A stretch of DNA of 64,000 nt from Paramecium sonneborni (lineage: Eukaryota; Ciliophora; Oligohymenophorea; Peniculida; Parameciidae). The translations under genes were made by a program, and so were the position numbers. Within the stretch, counting starts at the first letter, position 1. Every line of letters starts with the position of its first letter. Below are positions 50,646 through 61,019 of this stretch, piece after piece. Location: contig CAJJDN010000101.1 in the NCBI GenBank assembly GCA_905182985.1, forward strand, positions 33,811 through 97,810, in the 5' to 3' direction. Below the pieces are notes generated by a model. It did not search any database. It was not told the DNA's origin and saw nothing but the letters and a program-made list of their open reading frames with translations.

Positions 50646-52271
50646 ATGCTTAGTAATTTGAGGGAAAATTAGTAAAACAAGTAGGTATTAGTAATTATTT
50701 AGTTTATAAAGCTAACTCGAAAATTAAATAAACAATTAGGTTGAATATGCATCAATTTAATAACCTATTAAGTTTCGCTCGATTTTATTTCTACTTTATT
50801 CCTTAATGCTTTTAATAGTGATAAGTCTGCTAATTTCTATAGTAGTTGCGAATAAAAATAGACAATCTTAATAAATACTTATTTTAGGCATTTTACTGAT
50901 TCCTCTTCTAACTGTTCTTCTTGGATGCACTTTTTACACATTACTTTAACTCTCTGAAGCGGAAGAAAGATTCAAAAAAATACCTTAAGAGATGTAATTG
51001 AATAAATAGATTTACCAGTCCTCAATTACATTTTTCTTTTTCTATACAAACTAATCTAAGTTTACTATAATAAGATTAACATAATTATATATTATATTTG
51101 CGATATGTATACTAATATAAAAGATAATTATACTATCACAAGATGAATTCTACTTTGAAGAAAATTAAAATCTTGATGATAACTCTCATAATATGAATAA
51201 CAATGATAAAAAATCAATTCAACCATAAATGTTATTGCCTTTATTCATTCTATTATCAGTCTTAACATTTATTTTTTTAATGTTTGAAATCATGAAAATT
51301 ATATTAATAATCTATTTCAATTGCAGAAATCAACCTATACCTTCTTATTAATATAATGATTTAAATTTAAGTAATATTTTTAAAAAATTTAATAGATATT
51401 CTCAAAGTAATTAGATGGAGTAAAGCCTTTTGTGTTATTTTTCTCGTCAATCATATTGCAAAAATGATGATATTATGCACAATCTTTGTAACTCCTAATT
51501 CTAGTTCATATGTTCTAATAGGATCAAATCTTTTTTATCATTTTTTTATGGCAACAATAATAAATACATTATTTAATGATATTTCATCAAGTATATATAA
51601 AATGTTAAAAATATTTAGTTAAGAGACCTCCTTAAAGTGATTGTTCATTATTTATAAATCATTAAATATTAATAGATTCAATAATAAAAAATATGCATAC
51701 AAGAAAGGTATTTTAAATATTAATATTAATATCTTTCATATTTACAATTGTAGGAACTTGTATATTCAGAATGGATGAATAAAATGAAATAATAAATCAT
51801 GATATTTTTATATTTTATGATTGTGCAATATTTTAATTAATATTGCTTGGATTTGCTCTTTTTAAATATTTGATATCTCCTCATTTTAATAAAAGCTATA
51901 ATATTGTTAAACAATCAAATTAAGTTGATGATCAATAACTTTAAACAGTTGAAAATTAATAAATAAGATTATCAACAGAATAACTTTAAATAGAAATGAT
52001 GCTTAGACCTTAAAGTGATTAGATGAATGGAATTAATTAAATAAGCAGGTCAAAATTACCTCGTATATCAAATATTTTAAAGAATAATATTTTATAAACA
52101 GAAGATGAGAAATAAGATTGTATAATTTGTTTGCAACCAATGATAAAAAATATAGGAGACTAATTAATTTAATTAAATTGTCATAGTACACATATCTTTC
52201 ATAAAAAATGTATAAGAGATTGGTTAGCATAAAATAAAAAATGTCCTTTATGTAATACGGCTATTTTATGA
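50646..52271 (+). CDS. Multi-pass RING-H2 protein (probable membrane E3 ligase), 516 aa
   Basis: Introns 50681-50702, 51371-51395 and 51591-51618 remove to give 1,551 nt, 516 codons plus TGA 52269-52271. Many hydrophobic helices occur, for example ILFLLYSLMLLIVISLLISI, ILGILLIPLLTVLLGCTFY, LLPLFILLSVLTFIFLMFEI, SKAFCVIFLVNHIAKMMIL and ILILISFIFTIVGTCIF. A Gln-rich linker is followed by a C-terminal RING-H2: CIICLQPM ... LNCHSTHIFHKKCIRDWL ... KKCPLC, with all eight metal ligands in place. It probably ubiquitinates substrates at a cellular membrane. The RING at the extreme C-terminus is usual for such ligases. Substrate unknown. Confidence 0.8.
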
Positions 52272-52365
52272 TTAAATAATTATTAATATTTAATATGATT
52301 TTGAGAATAATAATTTTAAATAAATGGTGTAAAAAATTATATAAATAAATATATATATAATAATA

Positions 52366-52750
52366 ATGATGGATACAGAGAATCAAGCAATAGATTTAAA
52401 TCGAAGAATATTGAAATCTAGTTTAACTAGATAATTTACAAGATCCCCAACAAGATCAAGAAAAAGAATAATTTCTTTACCTCCATTAGAAGCAGCATAA
52501 AATTAATATTAGAAACTAAAGTAACGTGTAATAACTTACCATAAAGAAAGTCCAAGAGAAGTATTGAGTTTGATTATCAGTGTTGTAAGGTTTAATATGT
52601 TTGACAATACGTGAATTAAATGGATTATGTTTAAATACCTGTCGATATACAAAAGCAAAAGAAGAAAAAAAATATTTTCTTAATAACAAATATTTCGATT
52701 CTTGTTTTAATGCTATGAATAAAAGAAAATTCCAATTATTTAATAAATGA
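52366..52750 (+). CDS. 120-aa basic protein of unknown function
   Basis: ATG 52366 (a second ATG follows at once) opens MMDTENQAIDLNRRILKSS. One 22-nt intron (52568-52589, GTTT...TAAG) is removed to give 363 nt ending at TGA 52748-52750. The N-terminal half has an Arg/Ser/Pro stretch (TRSPTRSRKRIISLPPLE). The C-terminal half has paired cysteines (LICLTIRELNGLCLNTCRY) and ends KRKFQLFNK. No known domain. The stop codon lies 18 bp from the stop of the convergent UBA/PUB gene. The minus ORF 52516-52767 is its antisense shadow. Confidence 0.55.
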
Positions 52751-52768
52751 TTATAGATATATCTCATT

Positions 52769-53821
52769 TCATTTTAATTCATTTTAAACAATCGCTATGG
52801 CTTTTTATAAGATTGAAACATCAACATTTTAAAAGACATAGAATCCATCATTTTAAATAAATCCTAATCCATCAAGAGCAGTTCTAGCACCTATGATTGC
52901 ATCAATTTTATTTAAATAAGCTTAAGAAGTTAATGAAATTTTTCTGAATTTTTCTTCTTAAGGATTTTTATAAATGTTTTCTAAAAATAATTATAAAAAA
53001 TAGATTACCAAGTATTTTAAGAATAAGTGATAATGAATTAAAAGCAGTATCAGGAATAAGATCAGGTGGATAAGCAACTTTAATTTATTTGATACCTAAT
53101 TCAAATAATTCAATAGGTGAATATTTCTTTTGTTATTATTATTATTATTATTAAGTATAAGATTTTCCAAATCTAGCTTCTTTTTCTCTTCTTAATTATT
53201 CTTCCATTTCTTATTTATCTTTTAAGAATTATTCTCTTTCTCTTTTTGCTTTTAATGCTTCTTATTTCTTTTTTTATTCTTCTAATTCTCTTCTTACATC
53301 ATTCATAGCTTTTCCTGAAGCAATTCTATTTTTTTCTTATTCAAAAGCAGCTTATTCTTCAGCAATTCTTCTTTTTTCTCGAAGTTTCTATTAAAGTTCT
53401 CTTGCTTTAAAAGCAGCTTCTTCAGGTGATATCTTTTTTCCAGAACCAACAATTTATAATTCTTCTTCAAAATCTTAATCATTTTTATGTTCTTCAATCC
53501 ATTTAATAGCAGCATCAACACCTTAATTATTAGATAATAATAATGATTTTTCAGATACATTTTTAGAATAACCTTATGACATTAAAATAGCAACATGTTC
53601 TTCATTAACATATTTACTAATAGAATCAAGTTATTATTATTATTATGATTATGTTTGTGTTTATGGATTATCTTATGATTAATTTTCAATGTATGTAAGT
53701 AATACCTATAATAATTATATATATATACTCCAATATCATAAGAATTGGTTGAATTAATTGCATTTGTAATTTACTCTTCTGTAAATCCCATTTCTAAAAG
53801 TGAAGTTTTAGCATTATCCAT
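52769..53821 (-). CDS. UBA and PUB domain protein, 333 aa
   Basis: ATG 53821-53819; introns 53706-53728 and 52981-53008 remove to give 1,002 nt ending TGA 52771-52769. It begins with a UBA domain (LLEMGFTEEQITNAINSTNS). After a Gln-rich linker comes a second UBA-like block (YVNEEHVAILMSQGYSKNVS ... AAIKWIEEHKND). The middle is a charged coiled coil (AEEQAAFEQEKNRI, EEQLRRE) with a polyGln tract. The C-terminal ~90 residues form a PUB domain (FNSLSLILKILENIYKNP, EEKFRKISLTSQAYLNKI, GFIQNDGFYVFQNVDVSILQ). UBA binds ubiquitin and PUB usually binds p97/Cdc48. It is therefore probably a Cdc48 cofactor in protein quality control, like UBXN/PNGase-type proteins. Confidence 0.85.
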
Positions 53822-53836
53822 TTTATTAAAATTATA
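53822..53836. promoter_or_regulatory. 15-bp gap between two divergent start codons
   Basis: The predicted ATGs of the UBA/PUB gene (minus) and the NEK kinase (plus) are separated by only 15 bp of A/T. The promoters must overlap the coding sequences, or one true start lies further inside. Confidence 0.5.
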
Positions 53837-54946
53837 ATGATGAAAAACTTTATAGTTTTTGAGAAATTAGGAGAAGGTAAATACTAAGTAACATATATTA
53901 AGGATCATTTTCTACAGTATTAAAAGTGAAGAGATAATCAGATTAATAGGAATATGCAATGAAGAAAGTAAGAATGGGATAATTGAAAGAGAAAGAGAAA
54001 GAGAACTCTTTAAATGAAATTAGAATCCTGGCTAGCATCTAACATCCTAATATTATTGGTTATAAAGAAGCATTTTATGAAGAATAATCATAATGTTTAT
54101 GCATTGTAATGGAATATGCAGATTAAGGAGATTTATAATAACATATCTAATAGCATATACAACATAAGTAATACTTTCAAGAAATAGAAATTTGGAAAAT
54201 GATATATTAGGTTGTATTAGGTATATATTAATTGTATATATATTGAATAGCTTTACGAACGTTACATTAAATGAAAATTTTACATCGAGATTTAAAGTCA
54301 GCTAATGTATTTTTACACCAAAGCAATTATAAATTGGGAGATATGAATGTTTCTAAAGTAGCTAAGAAAGATTTAGTATATACTTAAACAGGAACTCCAT
54401 ATTATGCAAGTCCTGAAGTTTGGAGAGATTAACCATATGATGCTAAAAGCGATATATGGAGTTTAGGTTGTGTTGCATATGAAATGGCTACACTTAAACC
54501 TCCATTTAGAGCTTAAAATATGGAAGGATTATATAAAAGAGTCTAAAGAGGTTTATTTGAAAGAATACCATCTAAATTTAGTGGAGAATTAATGACCATT
54601 ATTGGATTATGCTTATAAGTATAAAGTAAATCTAGACCTTCCTGTAATTAATTACTTAATAATCCTATTCTATTAAGAAATGCTAGATAATTCATTACTG
54701 AAAGTAGAATCTCTTAATAAACTTAATCATCATAAGCTGGATCTAATATCCTTTTATAAACTATTAAATTACCTAAAAATTTAAAATAACTTAAAGAAAA
54801 ATTACCTAAATCTAAATATCTTATTGAAAGTGCTAATAAATCTTATGATGAATCTTAAGTTAATAGTACCTATCTACCAAAAATTCATAATTAAAAAGAA
54901 ATTAGATCTAATTGTTCTGTTCCACCCTTAAAAAGTGATAGATATC

Positions 54947-54980
<34 letters not shown>

Positions 54981-55245
54981 TGCATAAATCAATTCATTAC
55001 ATGAAGATAGATCTAAATCTATTGCTAATTCAGTCTAAATGCTTGAATAGGAAAGAATTAGATAAAAAAAATTACTTGAAAAATAACAAAATCTTAAAAT
55101 CAGTGTCATTCATTAAAATGCTATACCTTACATCAATAGTTCTTCCTCTTAAATTTAAAATCTATATCTAAATAAACCAAATAATCATGAATCAAATTAA
55201 TAGAAATAATATTCAGAAGCACCTAAACCAATCTGGTGGGGATGA
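53837..55245 (+). CDS. NEK: NEK-family protein kinase, 450 aa
   Basis: Introns 53877-53902 and 54221-54250 remove to give 1,353 nt ending at TGA 55243-55245. The N-terminal kinase domain has FEKLGEGSFSTVLKVKR (Gly loop), EYAMKKVRMG, NEIRILASIQHPNIIGY, KILHRDLKSANVFL, LGDMNVSKVAKK, YTQTGTPYYASPEVW and DIWSLGCVAYEMATLKPPF. The DFG triad reads DMN, a known variant among ciliate and algal NEKs, so metal binding by its Asp is kept. The 3' part is Gln/Ser-rich with a polyGln tract (54950-54976) and a short coiled coil. NEKs regulate cilia, basal bodies and mitosis. The first intron ends AAG. Confidence 0.9.
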
Positions 55246-55377
55246 TCATTCTTATTTGTATTTTTGTTTAATACATCTTTTTATTACACTCTTTTAAGAT
55301 TAATTAATATTATATTTATATATTAATATATCTATCCATTTATAATTACATTACATTATTTACAAATATCAATATCA

Positions 55378-57481
55378 TCATAGATTCACCAGAAAATCAT
55401 CATCTATTATCAAATCACTGTTTATTTTTGGAGATTATATTATTTAATCAAATGCTATATATAATATATAACAATTACCAACTATTGATATATTCTCTTA
55501 AATCATTTACTATTCCATCTTTTATTCTAAATTATTAATCACACTTTTTTTATTATAATCTTTATAAAACTATTACTTTATCAAATCTTCCAATTATTAT
55601 AATTCATCTATTCCAGATTCATTATCTTAATTAAATTAATCTTACATTAGCTTTTCCAAATAATTAGGAGTTTATTAATCTAAAATTTCTGAATTTGCTT
55701 CAATAGGTTATTAAATTGAATTCTAAATATTTTATTCAACAATTGATGATTATTTAAAAAGAGATGATTAAAATTATTGTATCATCATTTTTTCAATATC
55801 ATTCAAATTATTTTTGGAATGATTTTCATTAATTTATTTCTAGTAGAATTATTAAATTATTATTTTTTCAAGATTTTCAATTTCTTATACTTATTTTTTT
55901 TGTCCATTTATAATAATAGCAGGATCAACTGATCTAATTGTTTAAATTTTATCAAGACTACTATTTAATGATTTGTGCAAACTCAAAATTCTTTATTGAT
56001 GCTATTTAGTAAAAGAATACTAATTAGGTTATATATATCTATTTAATGAAGATATTTCTTTAGGTCTAAATTATCGATTACCTATAATTTCTTTATTAAC
56101 TTACTGAATGCCTTTTTCTTTAATTTTAGTTTCCAATTAAATCTTAGTTGATAAGACATTTTAAATATCAATATACGATAATTATTAATTATCCATAAGA
56201 TTATTCACATTCTTAAAATCTACATGAATAGATTTCAATTATTATAAAACTTATTGATACTTACTAGAATCAGGATGATGACTTCTTCTTATAGAATATC
56301 GTAAACTTGAATTAGAAACATTACTATTTTAAATTTTATATGATTTTCTATCATCATATCTATTTTGCAACTATCTTCTAGTAGATACAATAACTGATTT
56401 TAAAGGTTCAGTTTCTAAGTCTAAATAATATAAATATGAAATAACTTCTAAAAACAGAATGATCTAATAATTCTGAAGGTTTTAATCTTTCTCTTGGATT
56501 AATTTTAAATATATCATTAAATATTTATAATATATCTAAATTATTAGTTATTTATGAATATGGAAATAATTCTATTTTAAATAACTAATAAAAATCTACC
56601 TCCTTTATCAAAACACATTTTAATTTAATGAAGTGTAATATTTTAAGATAAATGATTCCATGGAGATTTTCTAGTCAACATCTCAATAAAGATACAACCA
56701 GCACTCCAAACATCAGATTATTCACAATAATTGTAATTAGTAAAACATTCAGGTGCACTATAGAATGACAATTTGAAATCTTTTAATACGTAAATATCAC
56801 TCAACTTTGCATTTGCATCACCATCAACTAAAACATTAGAAGTTTTCAAATTCCTTATAAAATATGAATATAATACCTATGTAGAATACCAGAATTGTGT
56901 AAAGATTCTAATCCTTAAAGTATTTATTTCATAAACATTATAGCTAATTGAGTAGAAAATGAATTAAATTTATATAACAACCAACTTATTGAACCTCCAC
57001 TCTCATATGGCATTAATATTCTTATTTCATCTTAAATTATTTCATTATTCTCAATTGAATAATCCCATCCAATTATTTTATGAATATTATTACACTCTAA
57101 TCTTGTAAGTACATCAACAAAATTAATAATAGTATTAAAATCATCTTAATTACTTAATTTAAACTAATCTCATATAATTCTATACAATTTTTAATGCTAA
57201 AAGTTAACCATTCAATGTATTCAATGCACAATATACTTTACATCCTTCCTAAATTAAATCCCCTTAAATATAATCATATACTATGTTCTATCATTATTTA
57301 TTCTATATACTTATTCTTCCTCCTCTACTTAATCCTCTACTATTTACTCTACATAATTCTAATTCTCTAACTCTCATATTTGAACATCACTTACTCTTAT
57401 GCTCTTATCACTTAATTATTATTTATGACCAATCCTTAAAATATCTTTCTTCTTCTTTTTCAAACACGGTATAGTACCCAT
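55378..57481 (-). CDS. Kinase-like protein lacking catalytic residues (pseudokinase), about 655 aa
   Basis: ATG 57481-57479 opens MGTIPCLKKKKKD. Six introns of about 19-25 nt are inferred; one, near 56605-56625, is uncertain. The kinase fold reads YDYIQGDLIQEGCKVYCALN (no G-x-G-x-x-G), LLALKIFKL (lysine kept), LMPYESGGSISWLL and MKQILQGLESLHNSG. The catalytic loop is ILHRNLKTSNVLVDGD, with HRD changed to HRN. LSDIYVLKDF stands where DFG should be; APECF, SDVWSAGCIFIEML and INPRERLKPSELLDH follow. Subdomain layout resembles MAP3K/STE kinases. A ~350-residue Gln/Ser/Ile-rich tail follows to TGA 55380-55378. With the catalytic Asp, DFG and Gly loop all altered, it is probably a scaffold or regulator. 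Confidence 0.75.
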
Positions 57482-58952
57482 TATAAAATATTAAAATTAT
57501 AATCACATAAAATTTTATTTCAAATATTTACTTATTCTTACTAACTCTTCAATCTTTACTACATCAATTACAATTATTTTATCTATTTATCATTTATTCT
57601 CAAGACATACTTTCTATAATAACATTACAAAAATAATTCTAATTATTTAATTAATTATTTGCTTTATTCAAATATCCCTCTACTGAATTTTCAATTTAAT
57701 CTAATTATGCAATTCAATTATTAATGAATTTATTCATTAAATAGCTACTTAGATTCATAATTAAATTTAGAATACTATTCAGTTTATTTTTTTATTAATT
57801 TACTTTTTATTTATTTTTTTCAATTGCCAAAAAAACCAGTTGTTTCATTAGACATATACTTTTAGTTTATTGAAGCAGAAAAGAAAATAATTAATTTGGA
57901 TCAATGTACCAAACTATTATTGATACTATTATTCCTCTACTAATTTATATAAATAAAGATTATCATTTTTCAAAGTTCTCATGAGTTGATTTTATTTTTG
58001 TTCTCTTTCTATTTAGTGAATTATAAGTCTTATCTTTACATAAATTAAATTAATATACACTTTTTGTTTTTATTTGTTAAATTCCTCTTCTCTATTGAAT
58101 TTAAAATTTTTTAATAAGTTAATTTCAATTATTAATATGATCTGTATTAAATTTTATGATAAATAAAATTGATAAATCCTATTATTTATATATATTTCTA
58201 AATTTTATTTTTGTTAAAAATGAAAAATCATACTAATCCTTTCTAAAGTTGTTAATTGTTATTTATTTATTACATCATACCATAGTAGGCAAATCTCTTA
58301 AAATAAAATTTATCAAATATTCCTCTAAGGCTTTGTACAATAAATTATTTGTATTAATTTATTTAAGAATCCAAAAAGTAATTATTGGATTATAAAATTC
58401 AATATATTTTATCATCATTTTTTTTGAAATTATTTAATCCATAATGATTATTTTTTTTTGTTATAAATGTATTTTATATATAAAGTTCAGCAAAATAAGG
58501 CTATTAATATGATACCCAAGTTGTAAATTAATATTTTATATAGAAATATATTTGTATGATTATACTAGATTTTTAATTATATAATAGTAATTAAAATCTT
58601 TCATTATAGATAAAATCAAATTAGAGTATTACTAACATAATGAGGAAAGAGAAATCCATAATTGTATTAGTTTTACAAAGTGAAATAATAATTAATATTA
58701 AAAATAGTCAATTCATTTTGATAACTCTTATTTTATGAATAAAAAAATTGGATTTTATTTTGGTAATAAGTTTCTGAAGATATTGATAAATAAATATAAA
58801 ATAAATTAGACAACTTTATTTATTTAATGATCTAAATAAATATATTGATCTTTGGTTAATTAATATTTGATTATGTAATTAAGAATTTAAGAATGAATAA
58901 AAATATTTAGAAATTGGAATTAAAAATAAAATTATTATGATAAAATAAGAAT
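57482..58952. other. Long intergenic interval
   Basis: No confident gene apart from a possible 45-codon minus ORF (57845-57982). AT-rich with T-tracts. Confidence 0.4.
57845..57982 (-). CDS. Possible 45-aa small protein
   Basis: ATG 57982-57980 to TGA 57847-57845 reads MRTLKNDNLYLYKLVEEQ and continues Gln-rich then hydrophobic. It may instead be a first exon, since SNETTGFFGN followed by TGA lies just beyond in another frame. Weak support. Confidence 0.25.
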
Positions 58953-59436
58953 ATGTTGAAGAAAATGAGAATGAGAAATTTGAAATAAAAAGATGATGAG
59001 ATTAAATGGTTATTTAATGATTTAAATACTAATAAAATCTTGGAATATATATTTAATTTAAATAACAAAGTAATGCCATAAATCGATTCAGAAGTTACGA
59101 AATCTTAATGTGATTTATACTAGAGTTCGAAAAAGATATAAAAGAAGTTTGGACATTGGAATCAAGAGGAACATTTATAATATCTTCGTTTTTTATAAGA
59201 AAATACTAATCATAATAAGGGCCAAAGGCTATTTAAAAGAATGAGCCAAATAATAGGAACAAGAACACCTAGTTAATGCAGGTAATATTAAATACAATAA
59301 GATTAGATCTCATCATTAAAAGTTCAATCCTTAAAAACCTAATGGTAAGATAACTTATGTAAAATTACTGAAAACAAAATAATTAGTCAGATTATATATG
59401 AGAAAACATAAGGAGATAGATGAGGAAGTGGAGTGA
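58953..59436 (+). CDS. SANT/Myb (SHAQKYF-class) protein, 152 aa
   Basis: Intron 59282-59306 (25 nt) is removed to give 459 nt, 152 codons plus TGA 59434-59436. The Myb repeat reads KKFGHWNQEEHLQYLRFLQE ... LFKRMSQIIGTRTPSQCRSHHQKFNP, closely matching the paralogue at 45062-45860. The single intron splits the same Arg codon of CRSHHQ in both. The N-terminal ~65 residues are short and acidic-helical (DDEIKWLFNDLNTNKILEYI). The Gln-rich tail of the paralogue is missing; the protein ends MRKHKEIDEEVE. Probable nuclear single-repeat DNA-binding factor. Confidence 0.75.
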
Positions 59437-59776
59437 ATGAGATATTTTTTTTATGTAAATATTAAATTCAATTTTGCTGGTTGACTATGTTAAAATATTT
59501 AAATAAATAAAGAAGTGAATTTTATATTTATATATATGATTATTTTACAAAATATAATTTTGGAAGAATGCAAAAAATTTAAGAAATTCTTTAAAGATAC
59601 TTTATTAAGGCAAATATATTAAATAAAACAGATATGAAATGAATAAGATATGAAATTAATCAAAATTAGGATTAAAGATACATCATTAAGTAAAAGGAGA
59701 TATAGTGATTTATAAAACAATTATTTGAAGTATATCTAAAGAAAGAACAACAATATTATATTCTATAATTAATATA
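59437..59776. other. Intergenic
   Basis: AT-rich, no gene recognised. Confidence 0.4.
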
Positions 59777-60978
59777 ATGAATTTTGAGAATATTGTAAAA
59801 TTTATGGAGAAATCGGAGGCTTGTTTAAATTATGAATTGATTTAAGCACCTTTTGCACCAAATAGTTTTTCATTATGGAGAGATGTGATATATGAAAATG
59901 TAGAATCTCATAAATGGTTTGAATTTGTGAAACAGATAGATAAATAATTATTTTAAAAATATTTGGAAAAGGTTAGAGAAGCATATGGAAGGAAACTTAC
60001 ATATTAAGATTTAAAGTTAAATGTTAAATATGAGATTGATGTTAAAAAGTTAGAGAAAATATTTGAAAACGATTTAAGTAATAGAATTATAAAAGTATTA
60101 ATTTAGAAAAATAAGTGGATACAATAACAGTTCATCTTTCTTTTTATCAAACTTAAGTTGAATATGCTTATGATTTATTAAGAAGAATACATACATATAA
60201 ATTTGTAGAATATAATGTTTAATAATTTCAAACATGGTAGAAAGATTAAACTTTGTATTAGAAATATTTAGATAAAATAGTATAAATAATATATATTTAA
60301 ACAAATAGATGAGAGGATTTATTTTAAATGTTTAAGATATTGCAACTGAGAAAATAAAAGAGTTTTGTGCAACTGGATTAATAAAGAATAATTCATTTTT
60401 TGAATCAGGGAAATCCTTTTTAAAATAATTCTTATTTAATGGAGGTGCTGCAGTAGCAAAATTGAGTAATTTAAATTTAGGTTTATTTGTAAAAATTAGA
60501 ATTAAATTAATTAGATAGGTGGAATAATTGCAGAATAAATAGTTAGTAAGGTGGCATTTAGTGTAATGACAAATAGAATTAGTAGTAAATTAGACTTTTT
60601 ACTATTGGAATTAGATTAGATGACAAATGAATTAACATATATTAATTCAGATTTAGATCATTTAATATATAGAGCAGCAGAAGAATTTCCAAATAATTTT
60701 GAATAAAATAAAAATTGTAATAATTTAAAAAAATTAATAAAGATATACAAGTATTTGTTTAAAAGAACTACAAAGTAAATCTAGGATCCGATATCATTTA
60801 TTGTCCAGATACTAATACTATTATTTAGAAAAGTGTAGAAGAAGATTGTGTATTATTAAATGAAGTTGAATATAATTTACCTCTTGAAGAAAAAATAGAT
60901 GAAGATGCTTGTGTAATTAATTTAAAATCAAATATATCACAAAATATTAATAGAGAATATTTTGAATTTAAACAATGA
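59777..60978 (+). CDS. 363-aa protein of unknown function with a hydrophobic Gly/Ala segment
   Basis: Four introns (29, 29, 26 and 26 nt) are needed, and together they leave 1,092 nt ending at TGA 60976-60978. The first half is helical and charged: CLNYELIQAPFAPNSFSLW, REAYGRKLTYQDLKLNVKY and VEYAYDLLRRIHTYKFVEY. The centre has FNGGAAVAKLSNLNLG followed by LFIGGIIAEQIVSKVAFSVM. That is a glycine-rich, moderately hydrophobic stretch that could insert in or lie on a membrane. The end is acidic (EEDCVLLNEVEYNLPLEEK). I recognise no family. The coiled-coil gene starts 41 bp downstream on the same strand. Confidence 0.6.
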
Positions 60979-61019
60979 ATTAATTAAAACAATAATAATT
61001 TACTTAAAATATTTATATT

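Noticed and set aside
52516..52767. 83-codon minus ORF
   Set aside because: Antisense to the 120-aa plus gene and overlaps the UBA/PUB 3' end.
53303..53560. 85-codon minus ORF, Leu/Lys-rich
   Set aside because: Alternative frame of the UBA/PUB coiled-coil exon.
54935..55171. 78-codon plus ORF starting in a polyAsn tract
   Set aside because: Out-of-frame reading of the NEK polyGln tail.
57283..57474. 63-codon plus ORF
   Set aside because: Antisense to the first exons of the pseudokinase gene.
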